A stretch of 9,410 nt of DNA from CALMEH01 sp964548225 (lineage in GTDB: Bacteria; Acidobacteriota; Blastocatellia; Pyrinomonadales; Pyrinomonadaceae): assembly GCA_964548225.1 (NCBI GenBank), contig CAZJQP010000124.1, positions 1 to 9,410 of the forward strand. Reading direction: 5' to 3'. Of the stretch, positions 1 to 6,419 are shown in pieces (position 1 is the stretch's first letter; each line of letters starts with the position of its first letter). The notes beneath the pieces are model-generated. The model was not told where the DNA came from. It made no database searches and saw only the letters and a list, made by a program, of their open reading frames with translations. The translations under genes were made by a program, and so were the position numbers.

Positions 1-60
1 TTTTCAATTTCAGTAGTTTTTATGTTATTATTCATACACGAATAGGGTTAAAAGACGGTC

Positions 61-438
61 TTACGACTGCCTTTTCGACTTTTGGAAGCGATTTCTAGTC
101 TTGGTCGGCTGAATCGCTTCTTTCCTTTTTACCTCGAAATTTACGGCTTCATCCGCAATTTCGTCCTGTGTTTTGCGCTTACCTTCTTTAACCCATTCTT
201 TAAGTTCCTTACGCGAGAAATACAGCTTTTTGCCGCGTTTTGAATGGGGAATTTTTCGAGTCGAAACTAGGGAATATATTGTTGGTTTGGCAAGTCGGGT
301 TACTTCGATTGCCAATTCAATACCGCCTATTTCGTCTTCGCGCTCTGTTTCCTCCTGCTGTTCAAAATAACTTTTTAATTCGTCTCTGATTGCTCTGGTT
401 ATGTCTTCAAGGGTTAAATTTGTAACTGTTATTTCCAT
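61..438 (-). CDS. Helix-turn-helix DNA-binding protein, excisionase type
   Basis: A small basic protein of about 125 residues with a central winged-helix segment (about 38-85: GGIELAIEVTRLAKPTIYSL followed by a wing ending in KLYFSRKELKEW). This is the layout of the MerR/excisionase-like HTH_17 proteins that accompany tyrosine recombinases and mobilisation genes in many elements. A charged, coiled-coil-like stretch precedes it (15-36) and a very basic tail follows (about 87-125). An ATG at 438 is preferred over the in-frame GTG at 447, because the SD-like GAGG at 450-447 would touch the GTG but sits 8 nt before the ATG. It lies downstream of the recombinase gene on the same strand, separated from it by a 159-nt gap that includes a small inverted repeat. 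Its role as excisionase, regulator or accessory protein cannot be told from sequence. Confidence 0.7.
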   Translation of the reverse strand: MEITVTNLTLEDITRAIRDELKSYFEQQEETEREDEIGGIELAIEVTRLAKPTIYSLVSTRKIPHSKRGKKLYFSRKELKEWVKEGKRKTQDEIADEAVNFEVKRKEAIQPTKTRNRFQKSKRQS

Positions 439-456
439 CAAAATCACCTCATTCTT

Positions 457-483
457 ATTGTTGGTGATATTTGCTATAACAAT
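457..483. repeat. Inverted repeat before the 61-438 gene, possible operator
   Basis: ATTGTT (457-462) and AACAAT (478-483) form a perfect 6-bp inverted repeat with a 15-nt spacer, 19 nt upstream of the start codon of the HTH gene. The two arm centres are 21 bp apart, i.e. two helical turns, which would suit a dimeric regulator such as the adjacent HTH protein. This is inference; the stretch is AT-rich and a chance match is possible. Confidence 0.25.
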
Positions 484-551
484 TTTTATGCCAAACTATA
501 ACCTTTAGTAAAATCAATAACTTACAAATCGCTTTTCTTAGCTTTACTTGC

Positions 552-600
552 TAACTGTTCACGCTGGCGACACCTGAACTGCTCACGCCGTTAACAGTTA
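552..600. repeat. Inverted plus direct repeats at the 3' end of the recombinase gene
   Basis: TAACTGTT (552-559) and AACAGTTA (593-600) are perfect 8-bp inverted copies; the second overlaps the recombinase stop codon. Within the same stretch AACTGTTCACGC (553-564) and AACTGCTCACGC (577-588) are direct repeats matching at 11 of 12 positions, exactly 24 bp apart. On the transcribed (minus) strand no T-run follows the hairpin, which argues against a simple intrinsic terminator. Position beside int and mixed repeat symmetry fit recombinase arm-type sites or part of an attachment site. This is a hypothesis only. Confidence 0.4.
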
Positions 601-1695
601 TGTCAACTTTATCCGATTAACTGCCTCGCGTTTTTTCTCGTCAATGATCTTCGCGTAAACTTGCGTTGTTTGCAGATTTTTGTGTCCGAGCAATTTTGAA
701 ACGGTGTAAATATCCGTGCCAAGCGTTATCTGCAAAGTGGCAAAAGTGTGGCGGAAACAGTGGAACGTAATCTTTCGATTGATTCCTGCATTTTTCGTCC
801 AACCGGAAAGAAATGCACACTGCCAGTATTCAAGATTTGGAAACACTTTTGCCCTATCGTCATCACGCTCATCCAATAAAGAAAACGCATCATCACTGAT
901 TGGCAAGGTCTCTGCACCTTTCGTTTTTTTCTGCTTGAAACGAATGTAATAGCCTTGCTCTTCGCTGTGCCGGATTTCTGACCAAATTAGTTTTTCAACG
1001 TCCGAAAAACGTAATCCGGTTAAAGCGGAAAATAATGCCGCCCTTCGCAAATCTTCATATTGAAAAGGCGTTTTCGCCAAATTTTGTAATTCTTCCAGCG
1101 TTAAAAACTCGCGTTGAGTGTCCAAAAGTTTGATTGATTTGATTCGATAAGCCGGATTTGTCGGGAGCATTTTATCCTCAAAAGCCTGTCTGACGGCAAC
1201 TTTGAATTTATCGAAATAATTTGAAGCCGTATTCTGCGACAATCTGCCCGAATTGAGTAAAAAGTCTTTGAACTTCTCGCAAAACTGCGGTGTTAAATCG
1301 GAAAATCTGCATACGCCGTTGGTAAAACCCTCAAGATATTTATAGACCGAATTCCAATTATCAAAACTGCTCTGCGAAAGTTTTTTCTTTTCTTCAGTTA
1401 TCTTCTCAAAGTATTTAAGAAAACTCTTTTGTTTATTTCTGATAGGCACAAAACCGTAACTTCCGGCTTGAAACTCAAGCTGTCTCTGCGCCCTAATATT
1501 TTCCCCAAGCATTTTTGTTTGCTTATTATGCTCTCTCTCAATCTCATTTTTCGGTTTGGCGAAAATATGCAGCCGCAGATGCTCACGCCGGGTTTGCTTG
1601 TTGGTTTCCGGGTGAACAATCGGCGGGTAAAAGTCCAAATACAAGCCGAGTTTGCCGTGTTTGAGTTTCTTCTCTCTGAGAAAAACTTTGATCAT
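598..1695 (-). CDS. Tyrosine recombinase / integrase
   Basis: A 365-residue phage-type integrase that cuts and rejoins DNA through a 3'-phosphotyrosine link. The N-terminal 50 residues (VFLREKKLKHGKLGLYLDFY) look like an arm-binding domain. Residues about 90-185 are a SAM-like core-binding domain, and about 195-365 the catalytic domain. All expected catalytic residues are visible: R229 in TGLRFSD, a lysine near 257 in KQKKTKGAE, H312 and R315 in HCFRHTF, H338 in LGHKN, and the nucleophile Y347 in QVYAK. The architecture resembles integrases of Bacteroidetes conjugative elements. The ATG lies 5 nt after the stop of the zinc-finger/HTH gene, so the two are probably one transcript and translationally coupled; no SD is seen. 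It appears intact and potentially active. Confidence 0.93.
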   Translation of the reverse strand: MIKVFLREKKLKHGKLGLYLDFYPPIVHPETNKQTRREHLRLHIFAKPKNEIEREHNKQTKMLGENIRAQRQLEFQAGSYGFVPIRNKQKSFLKYFEKITEEKKKLSQSSFDNWNSVYKYLEGFTNGVCRFSDLTPQFCEKFKDFLLNSGRLSQNTASNYFDKFKVAVRQAFEDKMLPTNPAYRIKSIKLLDTQREFLTLEELQNLAKTPFQYEDLRRAALFSALTGLRFSDVEKLIWSEIRHSEEQGYYIRFKQKKTKGAETLPISDDAFSLLDERDDDRAKVFPNLEYWQCAFLSGWTKNAGINRKITFHCFRHTFATLQITLGTDIYTVSKLLGHKNLQTTQVYAKIIDEKKREAVNRIKLT

Positions 1696-1700
1696 AATTT

Positions 1701-2051
1701 TCAGGAAAATATCCGGTCAATTTCACTGCGCTTGATAATAACGCGCCTGCCGAAACGAACCGCCTTTAAGCGATTCTCTTTGATTGCGCGGCTGACGGTT
1801 GAACGGCTGATGCCGAGCAGTCCGCAGACTTCTTCGATTTTCAAAAAGTCCTTTGCCTGAAGTTTCGCAATCGGAATCGAAACACTTTTCTCAGTTTCAA
1901 AATTGCTTTTTTTGACTTTCGAGTTTCTCGTTCGTGCTTTATAAGCCATCGAAGCGCAGCGATGCTGACAAAATTTCGTCACGGTTGTTCGAGCCGTGAA
2001 CTCATTTCCGCAAAAATCGCATATCCGCTGAACCAAAATGTTTGAACTCAT
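1701..2051 (-). CDS. Zinc-finger plus excisionase-type HTH protein
   Basis: A 116-residue protein with two parts. Residues 11-32 carry four cysteines (C11, C14, C28, C32) in the pattern CDFCGNEF...FCQHRC, a likely small zinc-binding finger. Residues about 68-113 form an excisionase-family winged helix: DFLKIEEVCGLLGISRSTV is the helix-turn-helix and LKAVRFGRRVIIKRSEID the wing. It is the promoter-proximal gene of a two-gene unit with the recombinase. That position suits a recombination directionality factor and/or autoregulator. The ATG at 2051 has no clear SD. Direct repeats with 10-bp spacing lie just upstream and are candidate binding sites. The domain calls rest on visible motifs; the role as directionality factor is inferred from neighbourhood. 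Confidence 0.75.
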   Translation of the reverse strand: MSSNILVQRICDFCGNEFTARTTVTKFCQHRCASMAYKARTRNSKVKKSNFETEKSVSIPIAKLQAKDFLKIEEVCGLLGISRSTVSRAIKENRLKAVRFGRRVIIKRSEIDRIFS

Positions 2052-2078
2052 TGATGCTTTCGCCTACCGTCAATTTTG

Positions 2079-2096
2079 TATGTGTCTCTATGTGTC
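2079..2096. repeat. 10-bp-spaced direct repeat upstream of the zinc-finger/HTH gene
   Basis: TATGTGTC occurs at 2079-2086 and again at 2089-2096, start to start exactly 10 bp, so both copies face the same side of the helix. It lies 28-45 bp upstream of the zinc-finger/HTH start codon. Such phased pairs are typical of cooperative operator or excisionase sites; the function here is inference. Confidence 0.4.
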
Positions 2097-2153
2097 ATAA
2101 TTTGTCCAAACCTGATTTTAAAGCCCGGCTATGACCCAGAAAATACAACTAGC

Positions 2154-2170
2154 ATACAGAAAGATACAGA
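2154..2170. repeat. Second 10-bp-spaced direct repeat; resembles the mnmE end
   Basis: ATACAGA occurs at 2154-2160 and 2164-2170, again 10 bp apart. The first copy with its flank, ATACAGAAAG (2154-2163), is identical to 10 bp at the 3' end of mnmE (2291-2300). It may be a recombinase-related site or a chance A-rich match. Confidence 0.3.
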
Positions 2171-2205
2171 GAAAAACAAACTAAAACGAAATATCAATAA
2201 GAATG

Positions 2206-2238
2206 AAAAACACAAAAAGCCCGAAAAATCAGGGCTTT
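2206..2238 (-). terminator. Rho-independent terminator after mnmE
   Basis: On the minus strand AAAGCCC (2238-2232) pairs with GGGCTTT (2222-2216) around a 9-nt loop. It is followed by two T-runs interrupted by GTG. It begins 42 nt after the mnmE stop and closes the rpmH-mnmE cluster. On the plus strand only a weak T-stretch follows, so termination from the left is less likely. Confidence 0.75.
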
Positions 2239-2280
2239 GTTAGAAATTTTATTTTTGTGGTTATTGTTGTTTATAGCTTC

Positions 2281-3621
2281 TTACTTTCCGATACAGAAAG
2301 TTGAAAAAACCCGTGTGAGCATATCTTCGGTTGTGGTTTCGCCTGTTATTTGTCCGAGAAAGCGAATGGCGTTGTGCAAGCCGATGAGGATGATTTCTTC
2401 ACTCATTCGTTGGTTGAGTAGATTTATTGAGTTTTCGATTTCAGCTTTTGAACGCAGAAGTAAATCATTGTGGCGTGCATCGGAAATAAGAAAGCCGCTT
2501 TGCTCGATTTCTTGCGGGTTAAACGGTTCAACGATTGCTTTTTGCAGTTTGTCTAAACCTTCGCCGGTTTTGGCGGAAATTGATTTGAAGTTTGGAACTT
2601 CAAATTTCAAATTATCGGAAATATCAATCTTATTTACGGCGATCAAACGGTTTAAGTCTTCAGTTTGTTCTAAAATTTCCTTATCTTCATCAGTCAAATC
2701 TTGTGAAGCATCGAGAAGAACTATTACTAAATCTGCCTCAGCCATTGCACGTTTTGAGCGTTCTACGCCAATGCTTTCAACTGTGTCTGAAGTTTCGCGC
2801 AATCCGGCTGTGTCAGCAAGCGAAATCGGAATGTTTTCGATGACGAGTTTTTCGTGAATTTGGTCGCGGGTTGTTCCAGCGATTTCGGTTACGATGGCGC
2901 GGTCTTGTCCGAGTAAAGCGTTGAAAAGGGAAGATTTGCCGACATTCGGACGACCGACGAGCGCAACTTTGATGCCTTCGCGCAAGAGTTTTCCCGCCTT
3001 GAATGTTGTAGCAAATTTGCCGATATTTTCGGCGAGAATTTTGAGTTTTTCCTTGATTTTTTCGTTCTGAAAATCAGGTAAATCGTCTTCGACAAATTCG
3101 AGCGATGATTCTAAAACAACGATGACATCAAGCAGTTCGTCTTTGAGCGGCTGAAGTTCGTTAGAAAGCTCGCCGCGAAGTTGTCGGACGCTTTGACGGG
3201 CTGAGGCGACGGTTTGCGCGTCAATCAAATCTCTAATCGCTTCGGCTTGGCTTAAGTTCATTCGCCCGTTTGCCAAAGCACGAAGCGAAAACTCGCCGGC
3301 TTCTGCCATTCGCGCATCGAGTTTCAGGCAAAAATCTATGATTTGGCGCAAAACAATCGGTGAACCATGACAGGAAATTTCGATGATGTCTTCGCCTGTG
3401 AATGAATGCGGAGATTTAAAAAAAGTAATAATTGTTTCGTCTAAAACGTCTTTTGTTTCGAGGTCGTAGATTTTTTTGAGATGTGCAAAACGTGGTTTCG
3501 GATTGAAATTCTTATCGTTTGTAAGTTTTTGAGCAATTTTCACCGAATCTTTGCCGCTTAGACGAATCACGCCGATTCCGCTTCGTCCTATCGGTGTAGC
3601 AAGTGCAACGATGGTGTTCAT
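2281..3621 (-). CDS. mnmE: tRNA uridine-5-carboxymethylaminomethyl(34) synthesis GTPase MnmE
   Basis: A full-length 446-residue MnmE (TrmE, ThdF), which with MnmG modifies the wobble uridine of certain tRNAs. The N-terminal formyl-folate-binding domain starts with the typical TIVALATPIGRSGIGVIRLSG region. A helical domain surrounds a Ras-like G domain with G1 GRPNVGKS (223-230), G2 GTTRD (249-253), G3 DTAG (270-273), G4 NKID (330-333) and G5 SAK (349-351). The protein ends in the invariant FCIGK, whose cysteine is needed for modification. The ATG has no SD of its own. Its first bases overlap, as ATGA, the stop of a five-codon frame that does have an SD-like sequence. It is the last gene of the cluster, followed by a terminator and then mobile DNA. 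Confidence 0.98.
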   Translation of the reverse strand: MNTIVALATPIGRSGIGVIRLSGKDSVKIAQKLTNDKNFNPKPRFAHLKKIYDLETKDVLDETIITFFKSPHSFTGEDIIEISCHGSPIVLRQIIDFCLKLDARMAEAGEFSLRALANGRMNLSQAEAIRDLIDAQTVASARQSVRQLRGELSNELQPLKDELLDVIVVLESSLEFVEDDLPDFQNEKIKEKLKILAENIGKFATTFKAGKLLREGIKVALVGRPNVGKSSLFNALLGQDRAIVTEIAGTTRDQIHEKLVIENIPISLADTAGLRETSDTVESIGVERSKRAMAEADLVIVLLDASQDLTDEDKEILEQTEDLNRLIAVNKIDISDNLKFEVPNFKSISAKTGEGLDKLQKAIVEPFNPQEIEQSGFLISDARHNDLLLRSKAEIENSINLLNQRMSEEIILIGLHNAIRFLGQITGETTTEDMLTRVFSTFCIGK

Positions 3622-3635
3622 AATAAAAAATTCAT
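3618..3635 (-). promoter_or_regulatory. Five-codon mini-frame overlapping the mnmE start (ATGA)
   Basis: The frame ATG AAT TTT TTA TTA TGA (MNFLL) begins 4 nt after the SD-like AAAGGCGG (3647-3640). Its TGA stop overlaps the mnmE ATG in the form ATGA. mnmE itself has no SD nearby. Ribosomes could load at the mini-frame and restart at mnmE. Real translation is not shown. Confidence 0.3.
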
Positions 3636-3648
3636 ATTTCCGCCTTTA

Positions 3649-3665
3649 TTTGGCAAAACGCCAAA
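3649..3665. repeat. Short hairpin between jag and mnmE
   Basis: TTTGGC and GCCAAA form a 6-bp stem with a 5-nt loop in the 99-nt jag-mnmE gap, just before the SD-like sequence of the mnmE mini-frame. No T-run follows on the minus strand, so I would not call it a terminator. It could stabilise or process the transcript. Confidence 0.3.
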
Positions 3666-3720
3666 ACTCAATCAACTTTGAAGACAACGGAAAGCCGTCC
3701 GAAGGCAAGACTCCGAATAT

Positions 3721-4170
3721 TTATTTCAAGCGAATTTGCAAACGTCTATCTCGCCCATCGCCAATGGATTCGGTTAGAATATCGGTTTCTTCCTGAAGCA
3801 TTAGATGAATAACGCGGCGTTCAGTCGAATTCAGTTTGCCGAAGGTGAACGGTCTGCCGTTTTTGCGGACGGTTTGCGCGGCGAAACGCGCCATTGCTTG
3901 GAGTTCGGCTTTGCGGGTTTGGCGGAAACCGTCGGCATCACAGATAAACCGTTGCGTGCGTTCGAGTTCGCGCCCGTAGATTTGAAACAAAAGCGTTTCA
4001 AAGGCATCGAGCATTTCGCCGTTTTCGCCCAATAGAAACGGCACATCTTCGCCACTTAGATTCAAAAGACAACCATCTTTTGTCCATTGCGAAGAAACGC
4101 TCAAATCAAAGCGCATATCTGCGACTAATTCGGATAAAAATTGTTCGGCTTGTTGGCATTTTTCGTTCAT
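3721..4170 (-). CDS. jag: Jag/KhpB-type RNA-binding protein (KH plus R3H)
   Basis: A 149-residue single-strand RNA-binding protein of the Jag/SpoIIIJ-associated (KhpB, EloR) family, which sits next to yidC in many bacteria. Residues about 20-78 form a KH domain with the GENG loop (48-51) and the following helix EMLDAFETLL. Residues about 85-147 form an R3H domain; the R-x3-H motif is R118...H122 in ERRVIHLML. The N-terminal Jag_N domain present in many Firmicute homologues is absent, a short form also seen elsewhere. There is no SD; a TATAAT lies at 4181-4176, only 5 nt before the ATG, and the stop of a 23-codon frame overlaps the ATG as ATGA. Either coupled or near-leaderless translation is possible. 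Confidence 0.9.
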   Translation of the reverse strand: MNEKCQQAEQFLSELVADMRFDLSVSSQWTKDGCLLNLSGEDVPFLLGENGEMLDAFETLLFQIYGRELERTQRFICDADGFRQTRKAELQAMARFAAQTVRKNGRPFTFGKLNSTERRVIHLMLQEETDILTESIGDGRDRRLQIRLK

Positions 4171-4238
4171 AATTTATTATAAAATGAAAAAATGGAAATA
4201 TAAAAATATGAAAAAGTTTGGTTGATTTTGCTCAACAT
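4167..4238 (-). promoter_or_regulatory. Small frame overlapping the jag start (ATGA), possible coupled leader peptide
   Basis: A 23-codon frame starts MLSKINQTFSYF and is rich in Phe, Tyr and Ile. Its TGA overlaps the jag ATG as ATGA. The SD-like AAGAAGG (4246-4240) is only 1 nt from the ATG but 4 nt from the adjacent in-frame TTG, so the second codon may be the start. It could deliver ribosomes to jag, which has no SD. The composition is what AT-rich DNA gives by chance, so expression is uncertain. Confidence 0.25.
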
Positions 4239-4242
4239 TCCT

Positions 4243-4274
4243 TCTTCACATTTTCACTTTTCCACTTTTTCACT
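4243..4274. repeat. 8-bp tandem repeat between yidC and jag
   Basis: Four tandem copies, the first degenerate: TCTTCACA, TTTTCACT, TTTCCACT, TTTTCACT. On the transcript this is a purine-rich (AGTGAAAA)n tract just after yidC. Slippage could vary its length between strains. No function is evident. Confidence 0.6.
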
Positions 4275-4291
4275 TTCAAGAAGTTGAAAGT
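4272..4291. repeat. Perfect 8-bp hairpin spanning the yidC stop codon
   Basis: ACTTTCAA (4272-4279) and TTGAAAGT (4284-4291) are perfect inverted copies around a 4-nt loop, and the yidC TGA (4278-4276) lies inside one arm. No T-run follows on the minus strand. It could protect the upstream mRNA or slow release at the stop, but this is inference. Confidence 0.4.
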
Positions 4292-6204
4292 TTCGGCTTA
4301 ACTTTCTTCACATTTTTTGGCATTGAATCTACAATTTCTTCCTTTGGAGGTTCATCAGTTTTGTTCATCCGATTAATAATCATTTGCTGTCCAAAACTGA
4401 CAATATTTCCGAAAAACCAGTATAAAAGAAGACCTGCGGGTGCGCTCCACATTACCCAAAGCATCATTACCGGCATCAGATATGTCATCATTTTTTGCTG
4501 CATTTGCTGTTCGGGCGTTACGGCAGGTGCAGTCGGCGTGAACTTCATTGAAAGCACCATCGAAATGGCAAAAGCAAATTCGAGAATGTGATACGGATCG
4601 CCCGCCGATAAATCCGGCATCCAAAGAAATGAAGCCTGACGAATTGCCAATGAAACTGTAACCGCTGTGTAAAATGCGATCAAAAGCGGAAATTGCAGAA
4701 GCATCGGCAAACATCCGCCGAGCGGAACTGCGCCTTTCATCATTCGCAGTTGTTCCATCTGAACTTCGCGCATTCGCGGATCATCCATAGGCACACCTTT
4801 TTTCTGCAAATCTTTTAATCTATTTTGAATTTCCTGCATTTTCGGCTGATTTCCCGCCGCTTTTTTGAAAGATTTCGATTGCGACCAACGAAGCGGAAAC
4901 AGCAAGGAATAGAACAAAAATGTGAAAATAATAATAGCTACGCCGTAATTATTTGTAAAATTGTTGATAAAATTGAGCGAGTAAAGAATTGGAATCGAAA
5001 GATACCTTGTCATTGGTCGAATCCAACTCCAATTACTGAAATTTATTGTGTCAATAACATCAATTGGTCTGCCGACCATTCCCGAAAGCGTTTCGTTATA
5101 TTGATTAAGCGCAAAATAATCCTTTGTTCCGGCATAGATTCTGTTTATTGAACCGTCCGAGTTTATCGGAACGTGCGCGGTTACGAGATGGCGCGTTTCA
5201 GTTGTTTTTTGACTTCGCGTAATCCAGGCGAAAATGCCGTCATAGATAGGTTTTATCTGAACATCATATTTGGACGAGCGATATTCAAGTCCTTGTGTTT
5301 GCGACGACGGAATCGCCACCATCGCAAAATATGCGTCCGCCACGCCAGCCCATTCAACCGCCCCCGCATCGCTCAAAGTGCTGTCTTTCGCGCCGTCTTT
5401 GTATTCAAACGAATAATAACCTTGATGCCGTTGGATTTTTCCGCCGACATTGGCAACAGTTTCCGGTTCAATGTGATAAAAATTATGGTGATTGATGCCG
5501 TGGTCGCCAATACTTGCGCCAATAAGAAGTTTCGTGTTCGGAACAGTTTGTCCGCCTCGAGTTATTTTAACTCCCAAATCGGCAACATAAGAATCAGACC
5601 GAAAAACGAAGGTTTTTGTAACTTCAACGCCGTTTTCATTTAACGTAAAAACAATTTGTTTTTCCTGACCTTTTTCGAGCGTAACGCTTTCCGCAGCTTC
5701 AGAAATCTGGTAATTTCGATCATTCAGAAAAGTGTCCAGCGATTGGTCTTGCGTTGTCAGACGAAAGGGAAGTTCACGGCGGTTTCGAGCTTCGTCGGAA
5801 ATTAATTCAAGAGGTTTTTTCTCGGTTTCGGTTGAACCGTCGGCAAAAACCGGTGTTTCGCCTTTCGGAGAAACATTTTTTCTTAAAATCCAGCTTGCCG
5901 CAAGTGCGCCTTTTGAATCAAGTTTTACCTCGTAAAGGTCTGATTTTATTATGATTTGGCGATTCGGAATATTGTCCGGCGTAGTTACTGCAACTTGTTG
6001 CGGTTGCGGCTGAACCGGCTGGCTCGGTGTAGGTTGTGTAGTGTTCGTATTCGCGGGTTGCTGCGCCGTGTTTGTATTCGCATTAGCGGTATCTTCAGGT
6101 TTCGGTTTTGGCGCGAAAAAATACGACCAACCGAAAAGAACCGCCAACGAAAGCGCGGCGGCTAGAAAAAAACGCGATTGATTTGATTGTTTAGAATTGT
6201 CCAT
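4276..6204 (-). CDS. yidC: Membrane protein insertase YidC
   Basis: A 642-residue inner-membrane insertase/chaperone that inserts and folds membrane proteins alone or with SecYEG; the long form is typical of Gram-negative-type cells. TM1 is at about 12-30 (FFLAAALSLAVLFGWSYFFA). A low-complexity Asn/Thr/Pro/Gln linker (about 38-70) and a large periplasmic beta domain (about 80-360) follow, then the conserved five-helix core (about 405-610). Core marks are the groove arginine in FPLRWSQSKS (R439), GGCLPMLLQFPLLIAFY (496-512), and LLLYWFFGNI (592-601). The basic C-terminal tail (KNVKKVKPK) could touch ribosomes. The ATG overlaps the yidD stop by one base (TAATG), so it is translationally coupled. 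A perfect hairpin covers its stop codon. Confidence 0.97.
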   Translation of the reverse strand: MDNSKQSNQSRFFLAAALSLAVLFGWSYFFAPKPKPEDTANANTNTAQQPANTNTTQPTPSQPVQPQPQQVAVTTPDNIPNRQIIIKSDLYEVKLDSKGALAASWILRKNVSPKGETPVFADGSTETEKKPLELISDEARNRRELPFRLTTQDQSLDTFLNDRNYQISEAAESVTLEKGQEKQIVFTLNENGVEVTKTFVFRSDSYVADLGVKITRGGQTVPNTKLLIGASIGDHGINHHNFYHIEPETVANVGGKIQRHQGYYSFEYKDGAKDSTLSDAGAVEWAGVADAYFAMVAIPSSQTQGLEYRSSKYDVQIKPIYDGIFAWITRSQKTTETRHLVTAHVPINSDGSINRIYAGTKDYFALNQYNETLSGMVGRPIDVIDTINFSNWSWIRPMTRYLSIPILYSLNFINNFTNNYGVAIIIFTFLFYSLLFPLRWSQSKSFKKAAGNQPKMQEIQNRLKDLQKKGVPMDDPRMREVQMEQLRMMKGAVPLGGCLPMLLQFPLLIAFYTAVTVSLAIRQASFLWMPDLSAGDPYHILEFAFAISMVLSMKFTPTAPAVTPEQQMQQKMMTYLMPVMMLWVMWSAPAGLLLYWFFGNIVSFGQQMIINRMNKTDEPPKEEIVDSMPKNVKKVKPKLSTS

Positions 6205-6413
6205 TATTTCACCGGATCATATCCGCCTTTGGAAAAAGGTTGACAGCGTAAGATACGTTTTACACCAAGCCAAGTTCCCTTAATTGCGCCGTATTTTTCG
6301 ACAGCTTCCTTCGTATAAGTCGAGCAAGTCGGTTCAAAACGGCACGAAGGCGGTAAAAAAGGCGAAAGAAACGTCTTGTAAAGCGATATAAAACCTAAAA
6401 CTACAACCTTCAT
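6204..6413 (-). CDS. yidD: Membrane protein insertion efficiency factor YidD
   Basis: A 69-residue YidD (haemolysin-like DUF37 family), a small inner-membrane-associated protein that helps YidC-dependent insertion. The family signature is complete: an amphipathic N-terminal helix (VVLGFISLYKTFLSPFL), then PPSCRFEPTCSTY with the conserved cysteines, EAVEKYGAIKGTWLGVKRILRCQPF, and GGYDPV near the end. The length is normal. The start lies 6 nt after the rnpA stop and the stop shares one base with the yidC ATG, as expected for the rnpA-yidD-yidC order found across bacteria. Confidence 0.96.
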   Translation of the reverse strand: MKVVVLGFISLYKTFLSPFLPPSCRFEPTCSTYTKEAVEKYGAIKGTWLGVKRILRCQPFSKGGYDPVK

Positions 6414-6419
6414 CTTACT

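Larger units (their letters stand above)
1..2205. mobile_element. End of an integrated element (tyrosine recombinase module)
   Basis: Three consecutive genes here belong to mobile DNA: a putative excisionase-type protein at the left, a tyrosine recombinase, and a zinc-finger/HTH protein in front of the recombinase. They lie just past the mnmE terminator and share no function with the housekeeping genes to the right. Short phased direct repeats and an inverted repeat occur on both sides of the recombinase gene. The element runs off the left edge, so its far boundary, cargo and size are unknown. The right boundary given is only the edge of the mnmE terminator; the true junction could be anywhere in 2052-2298. 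No duplicated attachment core is visible inside the window, so integration is inferred from gene content, not shown. Confidence 0.5.

Noticed and set aside
1429..1860. Plus-strand frame of 143 codons across the recombinase start
   Set aside because: It is antisense to two genes with clear motifs on the minus strand and shows no family signature.
2052..2213. tRNA gene as integration target
   Set aside because: No cloverleaf, T-loop GTTCRANNC box or 3' acceptor pairing could be made in this stretch or the other gaps.
1..2280. A full second copy of the mnmE 3' end as attachment repeat
   Set aside because: Only the 10-bp ATACAGAAAG was found; no 15-18 bp copy exists inside the window, so a second attachment site must lie outside it or not exist.
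3682..3710. GC-rich inverted repeat (GCC...GGC) after jag as a terminator
   Set aside because: The stem is only about 3 clean base pairs and no T-run follows on the minus strand.
5173..5643. Plus-strand frame of 156 codons opposite yidC
   Set aside because: It lies wholly antisense to well-conserved YidC codons, has no recognisable domain, and is best explained as a shadow of the real gene.
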